From positions 2,968,011 to 3,032,010 of the forward strand of contig CM049986.1 in NCBI GenBank assembly GCA_016630955.3: a DNA stretch of 64,000 nucleotides, given 5' to 3'. The stretch comes from Didymella arachidicola. Lineage: Eukaryota; Ascomycota; Dothideomycetes; Pleosporales; Didymellaceae. This document shows, in pieces, positions 57,914 to 64,000 of the stretch. The notes under the pieces are model-generated. The model ran no database searches. It was not told where the DNA came from and saw only the letters and a list, made by a program, of their open reading frames with translations. The position numbers and the translations under genes are program-made. Every line of letters starts with the position of its first letter. The first letter of the stretch is position 1.

Positions 57914-60900
57914 CCACTTCTAACCTGCGACAATGTTCACTGTTTTCTAGAAGACTACAGCGTCTTAGTATGCAGGGAGCATCACACTGCTGTTGTTAAT
58001 CTCAACACGCATCTCTTGCAGCATCACAGCGTGCCCGCTGCAACTCGAAAACAAGTTGTTGAACGCTTCAATCAATTCGCGCTGATTGACGCAGCAGACG
58101 TTGAGCTTCCAGATGAGCCGGCGCGACCGATAGAAGAGCTTGGGAAGCCGCTAGACGGGCTGCAGTGCAAGACATGCAGCTTCATCACTATCAACAAGGA
58201 CACAATGCGCATGCACTGTAAGAAAGATCACCAGCAAGCTTGGCTAGGAGAAAAAGGCGCGCTCTATCACACTGTCAAAGTACAGAGCTTTTTCCGCACA
58301 GGGGTTTTACAGCGATATTTTGTTGTTGATGTAGCTGTAGCCGAAAATGCTCTAAACGACGACGTCGAAGTTGCAGTTCAGAGGCAGCTTGCCGAGTATA
58401 AACTGACACAACAAGAAGTCGAAGAAGAGCTTCAAACACTTGAAGAGGCTGCAAAGACAGACAAGACAGGCTGGTTTAAGCGGACAGGCTGGTTAGAGTT
58501 CTTCAAGGATCGAAATCTTGTTCATCTGGCCCATCAAGCCCGGGCTCCCGATCGGAGCGAGCACAAGCTCAAGCTAGCTGCTCAGCTTGCAGAGGGACTG
58601 ATTGAGAGAAGCGTCAAGGGATTGGCTACGCTTCCGCAAGAACTCAGGCGCTGGCTGCGGAGCGCAAAGCAGAGCGAGATCGACGTGCGGCCGTTGGGGC
58701 GACTGCAGAACCCAGAGAGTCAGGCTGTGTACGCAAGCTATATAGTGAGGTTTGTCTGCTTCTATCTACGCGTGCTAGGAGATGAAGAGCAGCAGGTTAT
58801 GCGTTTCCGACAGCAACGCGACACAGCTGCTCGATCAGAAAGCAGTGCGGCGTCGAGCAGCGACGAAGACAGCGAAGACGAGGCGGAAGGCAGTGAGGCT
58901 GACGACGACAGCCCGCAGCCCCGGCGCAGGACACGCAGTCAACAGGCACCAGACATGATGAAGGACACGCGCGAGCTCTTTACGTGGACAGCTGAGCAGA
59001 AGTTGTGTGCGATCAGGCTGTGGGACGCGCTGAATGGCGACGACAGAGGCGCTCAGACGGAGGCGCTTCTTGCGTCTATCAGCTCGTTCATCTTCACGAC
59101 GTATCATCCCGTGGCGTTGTCTACTGGTTTGATTCAGTTTCTGGCGGTGCTTGGGATTGATGTAGACACGGGCCGCTTGCGGACCGCAAAGAACTACTCG
59201 TACATGCTGGCGGGGATGGTGTACTGCGTGCGGGTGCTCGCTCTAGAGAAGCTGCTCCCAGGAGGGCAGCGCGACACGCAGACAGAAGAAGACCGCGACA
59301 ACTTTCTGGCAACGCGGCACAAGCAGCTAGCAGACGGCACGTTCAGCCCAATGAGCGAGATGATCAGCATGCTGGCGTACGGCAAGCACATTGGACTGAC
59401 GGCCGGCAACTCAGGCAACGCATACTGGTCAGAGGACAAGCAGACGTTCTATCTGAACGGCCGACCGATCGTCATCCGCCGCTTCTGCAAGATGGCGCAG
59501 GACTTGCTGGCTGAAACAGAGCAGATGCTGTGGGAGCTGTGCTGGGTGGACGGCGAGGAAGAGCGGGTTACCGTTGATTTGAAGCAAGTAGTTGACGACG
59601 TCACGTTCACAAAACGACGCACGTCGTTTGTCGACGCTCCGGGCAACAAACTGCAAGGCGGGCTGGTTTGGATGCTTAGGAGAGCGATGACTACAGCGGG
59701 CGGGCTGCGATTGAAGCGTGCGGACGGGCAGTGGAGCGTCAAGGCGGTGCGGCAGTACATGCGACAGATGGATCGCTTCTTGGAACTACTGCTCTGCAGC
59801 GTGCACATCACGTCAGGACAGCCCGGGCGTGGGTCCGAGATCACGACGATTCGGCACCGCAACGGCGTACTGCAGGACCGCAACATCTTCGTCGTGGACG
59901 GGCAGGTGATGACAGTGGTCCGCTATCACAAGTCGCAGTCGCAGTGGGACAAGCCGAAGATTGTGCCGCGGTTCTTGCCGCCGCAGCTAGGGCAGGTGAT
60001 GGCGGTGTACTTGGTCTACGTACAGCCGTTCCGCGAGTATCTAACGCTGCAGGTGCTAAGCGGCAGCTACAGCGACTACGTGTGGCAAGACGCGCAGGGC
60101 GCGTGGGACACCGGCCGGCTCACGAGGGTGCTGAAGCGCGAGACAGGGAAGAGGCTGGGCGTGGTGCTGCACACGCTAGAGTACCGACACACGGCAGTAG
60201 GTATTGGGCGAGTCAAGGTGGGAGAGTCGTTCAGCAGGGGCTATCAGGACGACGTTGGCGAGACAGAAGAGGCGGAAGTGGACGACGATGGCGAAGACGT
60301 TCTTGAGCTGCAGAACTCACGCACAACCGCAATGGGGGTAGGCAACTACAGCGTGCCGATGGATATCGTGAAGCATCTCAGCGTGCGGTCCGTTGATGCG
60401 TTCCGGCCGCTTAGCGCAGCATGGCACCGCTTCTTAGGGGTGGATGGGAGCGCAGCGAAGCCCGTAGAGCCGAGCAGGACGACAAAGCGACGGATGAGCA
60501 ACAGCACGTCGTCGGCACTTGTTGGGCTGCCGAAAGAGAAAGAAGTGCGGTTTGCAGACCCGCGAGCAGATGCGATACACAGGGGGCTGCAGCAGGTGCT
60601 AGGCAAGCAAGATGTTGGCTTTCGATCGGTGGAGCAGGAGCAGGCTTTGCACGCGGTGCTGGAGAAGCAGACGCCGCTCATCGTCGTGCTTCCGACGGGC
60701 GGAGGCAAGAGCTTGCTGTTCACGCTGCCGGCTTGCGTGGAGGAGCCGGGGGTAACGGTGGTCGTCGTGCCGTACCGGGCGCTGATTGAAGATCTAGTCA
60801 GGAGGATTCAGCAGTGCGGCGTCGAGTGCATGGAGTGGAAGCACGGCGAGAACAACCCGGCATCTGTGGTGGTAGTCAGTGCAGACGTAGCTGGCGACAT

Positions 60901-62281
60901 AACAAGCACTGGCAACTTTCTTGGCTACGCGCGGATGCTGAAAGGAAAGGGGCTGCTGCATAGGGTGGTGATTGACGAGTGTCATCTGGTGTTCACGGCG
61001 AGGAATTGGCGAGAGAAGCTGGTGGCGATGAAGAACTTGCGGCTGCTGGGTAGTCCGATGGTGATGCTGACAGCAACGCTGCCGCCGCTGCAGGAGGGAG
61101 AGCTTGAGGCGAGCATGCTTGTGCGTCACGCAACGTACGTGAGAGCAAGCACGGTGCGGCCGAACGCGCGGTACTTTGTGTCGTGGTGTCAGCGCGACAA
61201 GCTCGAGGAGACGGCGCTGTTCGTGTGCAAGCGGTGGGCAGAGAAGCTGCGGCGGAGCGGACAGAAGGGGGTGGTGTACTGCAAGAGCAAGGTGCAGTGC
61301 GAGCGGCTCGCGACGGAGCTGGGCTGCGGACACTATCACGCAGGGGTGGTGGATCGCGCAGACCGGCTACAGGAGTGGGTGGAGGGGGGCGGAATGATGG
61401 TGGCGACGTCGGCGCTGGGGACGGGAGTGGACTTTGCTGGCATCGTGTACATCTTGCACGTAGGCACACCGTGGAGCATGAGCGACTTTGCTCAGGCAAG
61501 CGGACGCGGGGGACGAGGAGGAGAGCAATACGATGTGGTGGTGCTGGTGGGGCACGGGGAGGTGGAGCAGGTGATGGAGCGAGAGAGAGAGAAGATGGAG
61601 GTGCTCGCGATGGGGCAGTTTCTGATCGGCAGCGGGTGTCGACGAGAGCTGATGAGCTCGTATCTGGACGAGCGGGGGCAGAGCTGCGGGCAGATTGGGG
61701 CAGCGGGATGCGACCGGTGCGGAGAGGGAGAGGAGGTGTGGATAGAGGAGCAGGAGAAGTGGTCGCGGGAGTGGGCGGTGGTGGAGGAAGGGTTCACAGA
61801 GCTGCGAGAGGGGTGTGCGATCTGCTGGATGGTTAGGCAGGAGTTCCCGACGGCTGAAGAGGAGCAGTGGAAAGGGCACCGGGCGATGCAGTGCACGGCA
61901 TGGGCAAGGGGAACAGGGATGCAGGCAGATGAGTTCCGTGTGAAGATGCGGGATCGGACGGTGAAGAACAACTGTCGACGGTGCTGGGTGAGTCAGAAGT
62001 ACTGCGCGACTGGGGAAGGGATGGACAAGCGGTGTCAGTGGCCGAACGTGGTGGTGCCGCTGGCATTCGCAGCGCGGTTGACGAGGGGTGGGATTCAGGC
62101 AATGGGAGAGCTGGGGTTTGCAGAGACGGGAGACGAGGCGTACGCTGGGTGGCTGGGAAAGCCGCACAGGTCAGAGATTTGGGGACAGATGTTTAGCAAC
62201 GCAATGGCGATGGCGATTAGGCTGGTGTTGGAGGGGTGGGGACGAGAGGGAGAGGAAGAGGAGGGTAGCAGAGTAGAGTAG
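57914..62281 (+). CDS. telomere-linked RecQ-type helicase
   Basis: RecQ-like DNA helicases of this kind are repeated near fungal telomeres. The frame is open from 57914 (after TAG) to 62281, about 1455 codons. It opens with the zinc-finger domain (HCFLEDYSVLVCREHHTAV, CKTCSFITINKDTMRMHCKKDH, VQSFFRTGVLQRYF). The middle corresponds to the neighbour gene (GWFKRTGWLEFF, SVHITSGQPGRGSEITTI, DRNIFVVDGQVMTVVRYHKS, EYRHTAVGIG). The motor follows: Walker A PTGGGKSLL near 60692, IDECHLVF near 60972, MLTATLPP, and QASGRGGRGG near 61492 (motif VI). The C-terminus is Cys-rich (CGQIGAAGCDRCGEG, CAICW, NCRRCW). There is no in-frame ATG until 58205, inside the first finger, so a 5' exon must be spliced on or the gene is truncated. 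Transcription runs toward the telomere, 1.7 kb away. GC-rich compared with its surroundings. Confidence 0.88.
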   Translation, partial: PLLTCDNVHCFLEDYSVLVCREHHTAVVNLNTHLLQHHSVPAATRKQVVERFNQFALIDAADVELPDEPARPIEELGKPLDGLQCKTCSFITINKDTMRMHCKKDHQQAWLGEKGALYHTVKVQSFFRTGVLQRYFVVDVAVAENALNDDVEVAVQRQLAEYKLTQQEVEEELQTLEEAAKTDKTGWFKRTGWLEFFKDRNLVHLAHQARAPDRSEHKLKLAAQLAEGLIERSVKGLATLPQELRRWLRSAKQSEIDVRPLGRLQNPESQAVYASYIVRFVCFYLRVLGDEEQQVMRFRQQRDTAARSESSAASSSDEDSEDEAEGSEADDDSPQPRRRTRSQQAPDMMKDTRELFTWTAEQKLCAIRLWDALNGDDRGAQTEALLASISSFIFTTYHPVALSTGLIQFLAVLGIDVDTGRLRTAKNYSYMLAGMVYCVRVLALEKLLPGGQRDTQTEEDRDNFLATRHKQLADGTFSPMSEMISMLAYGKHIGLTAGNSGNAYWSEDKQTFYLNGRPIVIRRFCKMAQDLLAETEQMLWELCWVDGEEERVTVDLKQVVDDVTFTKRRTSFVDAPGNKLQGGLVWMLRRAMTTAGGLRLKRADGQWSVKAVRQYMRQMDRFLELLLCSVHITSGQPGRGSEITTIRHRNGVLQDRNIFVVDGQVMTVVRYHKSQSQWDKPKIVPRFLPPQLGQVMAVYLVYVQPFREYLTLQVLSGSYSDYVWQDAQGAWDTGRLTRVLKRETGKRLGVVLHTLEYRHTAVGIGRVKVGESFSRGYQDDVGETEEAEVDDDGEDVLELQNSRTTAMGVGNYSVPMDIVKHLSVRSVDAFRPLSAAWHRFLGVDGSAAKPVEPSRTTKRRMSNSTSSALVGLPKEKEVRFADPRADAIHRGLQQVLGKQDVGFRSVEQEQALHAVLEKQTPLIVVLPTGGGKSLLFTLPACVEEPGVTVVVVPYRALIEDLVRRIQQCGVECMEWKHGENNPASVVVVSADVAGDITSTGNFLGYARMLKGKGLLHRVVIDECHLVFTARNWREKLVAMKNLRLLGSPMVMLTATLPPLQEGELEASMLVRHATYVRASTVRPNARYFVSWCQRDKLEETALFVCKRWAEKLRRSGQKGVVYCKSKVQCERLATELGCGHYHAGVVDRADRLQEWVEGGGMMVATSALGTGVDFAGIVYILHVGTPWSMSDFAQASGRGGRGGEQYDVVVLVGHGEVEQVMEREREKMEVLAMGQFLIGSGCRRELMSSYLDERGQSCGQIGAAGCDRCGEGEEVWIEEQEKWSREWAVVEEGFTELREGCAICWMVRQEFPTAEEEQWKGHRAMQCTAWARGTGMQADEFRVKMRDRTVKNNCRRCWVSQKYCATGEGMDKRCQWPNVVVPLAFAARLTRGGIQAMGELGFAETGDEAYAGWLGKPHRSEIWGQMFSNAMAMAIRLVLEGWGREGEEEEGSRVE

Positions 62282-62339
62282 CAAGCAGGGGAATAGATGA
62301 AGTAATAGGTGTATATGCGTAGCAAAGCCGTGACAAGGT

Positions 62340-62520
62340 ATTAGCAAGAGAGTAACAGGGTAGGGAGGTGGTAGGCCGTCCGGGGCAGAAGAAGGGGGGG
62401 TGGGCAGTAGGCCCGTTAGGTGTTACAAGCAGCGGAGCGGTTAGGGTGAGTAGGAGAAGAAGGGGGGGTAGGTAGTGGGGCCGTTTAGGTGTTACAAGGA
62501 GTAGAGCAGCAAAGGGAAAG
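62340..62520 (+). repeat. subtelomeric duplicated ~100-bp unit
   Basis: Two diverged copies of GTAGG...AGAAGAAGGGGGGGT(G)GG.AGTAGG(C/G)CCGTT(A/T)AGGTGTTACAAG. No coding potential. Confidence 0.7.
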
Positions 62521-62540
62521 AGAGAAGAGTATAGCAGGGT

Positions 62541-62960
62541 GTAGCCAAGGTATAGTAGGGTGTAGCAAGGTATAGTAGGGTGTAGCAAGGTATAGTAGGG
62601 TGTAGCAGGTATAGTAGGGTGTAGCAAGGTATAGTAGGGTGTAGCAAGGTATAGTAGGGTGTAGCAAGGTATAGTAGGGTGTAGCAAGGTATAGTAGGGT
62701 GTAGCAAGGTATAGTAGGGTGTAGCAAGGTATAGTAGGGTGTAGCAAGGTATAGTAGGGTGTAGCAAGGTATAGTAGGGTGTAGCAAGGTATAGTAGGGT
62801 GTAGCAAGGTATAGTAGGGTGTAGCAAGGTATAGTAGGGTGTAGCAAGGTATAGTAGGGTGTAGCAAGGTATAGTAGGGTGTAGCAAGGTATAGTAGGGT
62901 GTAGCAAGGTATAGTAGGGTGTAGCAAGGTATAGTAGGGTGTAGCAAGGTATAGTAGGGT
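62541..62960 (+). repeat. 20-bp tandem array, about 21 copies
   Basis: The unit is GTAGCAAGGTATAGTAGGGT. The copies are nearly perfect, with one shortened copy at about 62604. The reverse strand gives long but meaningless open frames (YTLLYLATPY repeats), because 20-bp units cycle through all frames without stops. The unit contains TAGGGT, a telomere-like hexamer. Confidence 0.95.
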
Positions 62961-63420
62961 GTAGCAGAGTATAGCAAGATATAGTAGAGTGTAGTAGGGT
63001 GTAGTAAGATATTACAGAGCGTAGTAAAAAGCAGAGTATAGTAGAGTGTAGCAGGGTATTATAGAGTATAGTAAGGTATAGCAAAGTATAGCAAGATATA
63101 GCAGAGCGTAGCAGGGTATAGGAAGGTGTAGTAGGGTAGGGTTAGGTATAGTAAGGTATAGCAAAGCGTAGTAAGAAGCAGAGTATAGTAGAGTGTAGCA
63201 GAGTATAGTAGAGTGTAGCAGAGTATAGTAAAATATAGCAGAATATAGTAAGGTATAGTAGAGTATAGCAGAGTGTAGCAGAGTGTAGTAAAATATAGTA
63301 GGATGTAGTAAGGTATGGAAAAGCATAGTAAAGTATAGTAGAATATAGTAGAATATAGTAGAATATAGGAGGATATAGTAGAATATAGTAGGATATAGTA
63401 GGATATAGTAGAATATGTAG
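62961..63420 (+). repeat. degenerate continuation of the tandem array
   Basis: 10-11-bp related units such as AGTATAGTAG, AGTGTAGCAG and AATATAGTAG with rising divergence and A content toward 63420. Confidence 0.85.
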
Positions 63421-63780
63421 AAGGCTAAGCTATAATAAGATATTATAGGTTAGAAAAAGAGAAGAGTAGGTAGTAGATATAAAAAAAAGTAGGTAGTAGG
63501 TATAAAAAAAAAGTAGGTAGTAGTATAAAAAAAAAGTAGGTATTAGGTATAATAAAAAAAATAGGTAGTAGGTATAACAAAAACAATAGGTATTAGGTAT
63601 AATAAAAAAATAGGTAGTAGGTATAACAAAAACAATAGGTAATAATTATAAAAAAAGAATAAGTAGTAAGTTAAGAAATAATATAAGAGAATAAATAGAT
63701 TAGGTAGTAGAAGAATAAAGATAAAAAGAAGAAATAAAAGTAGAGTAAGGTTATAATAATAAGATACTAAGAGAAGAGAA
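63421..63780 (+). repeat. A-rich tandem repeat
   Basis: Repeats of about 22-30 bp, AGGTAGTAGGTATAAAAAAA(A)GT and AGGTATTAGGTATAATAAAA, then simple A/G-rich sequence. Confidence 0.85.
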
Positions 63781-63979
63781 GAAAAGAAAAAGTGTAGTAA
63801 AGCTGTAATAAGGTATTAATAAAAGCGTATTAGGGAGGGTAGGGGGGTAGGCCCGTAAGAAGGGGAAAGGAGGGTGCCCGAAGGGCAACCCGTTAGAAAG
63901 GATTACTAAGAAGAGTAAAGGGGTGGGGGTGGGCCCGTAAGAGGGGAAAGGAGGGTGCCCGAAGTGGCAACCCGTCGAT
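63781..63979 (+). repeat. telomere-proximal repeat, two units
   Basis: Starts with AGTGTAGTAAAGCTGTAATA, the motif also seen at 50950-51020. Then two copies of GGCCCGTAAGA(A)GGGGAAAGGAGGGTGCCCGAAG...GGCAACCCGT (about 63856-63895 and 63933-63975). Confidence 0.85.
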
Positions 63980-64000
63980 GGTTAGGTTAGGGTTAGGGTT
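63980..64000 (+). repeat. telomere start (TTAGGG)n
   Basis: GGTTAGGTTAGGGTTAGGGTT at the very end of the window: one TTAGG variant, then TTAGGG repeats in the G-rich 3' direction expected at a right-hand chromosome end. Confidence 0.9.

Noticed and set aside
62541..62960. CRISPR-like array
   Set aside because: Direct repeats are contiguous, without spacers, in a eukaryotic subtelomere.
62217..63326. Long minus-strand open frames of repeated YTLLYLATPY-type peptides
   Set aside because: They are produced by the 20-bp tandem array, which lacks stops in several frames. No domain, no start context, no conservation argument.

Overview
The window is the end of a chromosome arm from a filamentous ascomycete (Pezizomycotina; a Dothideomycete would fit, but the species cannot be named from the sequence). 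The evidence is short GT-AG introns of about 45-85 bp, a HET-domain relic, a SET/MYND gene, fungal-type Ty3/Gypsy chromoviruses, Fot1/pogo-like DNA transposons inserted at TA, AT-rich blocks that look like repeat-induced point mutation (RIP), a RecQ-type telomere-linked helicase, and a terminal run of TTAGGG repeats at base 64000.

Layout. (1) 1-9.3 kb holds ordinary subtelomere-proximal genes: a broken HET gene, an intact 8-exon MFS transporter, an intact PHP/DUF3604-like protein, a broken SET/MYND gene and a small two-exon gene. (2) 9.3-50.9 kb is a nest of transposons. Fot/pogo-like DNA elements (called 1 to 7, 7', X, Z) lie end to end, several sharing one TA dinucleotide. Three Gypsy chromoviruses (A 13739-22770, B 34212-41505, C 43750-50933) and five solo or partial LTRs are inserted in them. 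Almost every insertion can be defined by its target-site duplication. Old elements 7, 7', X and Z are heavily RIP-like and TA-rich. Elements 2 and 3 and chromoviruses A and B are almost unmutated, so much of the activity is younger than the mutation episode or escaped it. (3) 50.9-64 kb is the subtelomeric module: short AT-rich repeats, a cluster of GCCCCTAGGGGC palindromes, a ParB-like gene carrying two lesions, a large zinc-finger protein whose middle matches the N-terminal half of the helicase, the helicase itself, then tandem repeats and the telomere.

How the parts work together. Each chromovirus carries gag, then pol in the -1 frame with a UUUUUUA slippery heptamer, a candidate self-priming primer site, a chromodomain at the end of pol, and an antisense gene between pol and the 3' LTR. 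The antisense product has the cysteine spacing of a Zn2Cys6 zinc cluster. The Fot/pogo elements encode DDD transposases in two kinds: one with a long charged tail (1, 2, 3) and one with a C-terminal CCHC zinc knuckle (4, 5, 6, 7). The most interesting points are the conserved antisense zinc-cluster gene, the ParB-like gene beside clustered palindromes, the helicase and its neighbour sharing a domain, the LTR family that keeps R-U5 and a TCACGTGA box while changing the rest of U3, and the end-to-end chaining of TA-inserting elements. Limits: all homology calls are by eye from motifs; identities between copies were judged by reading, not computed.
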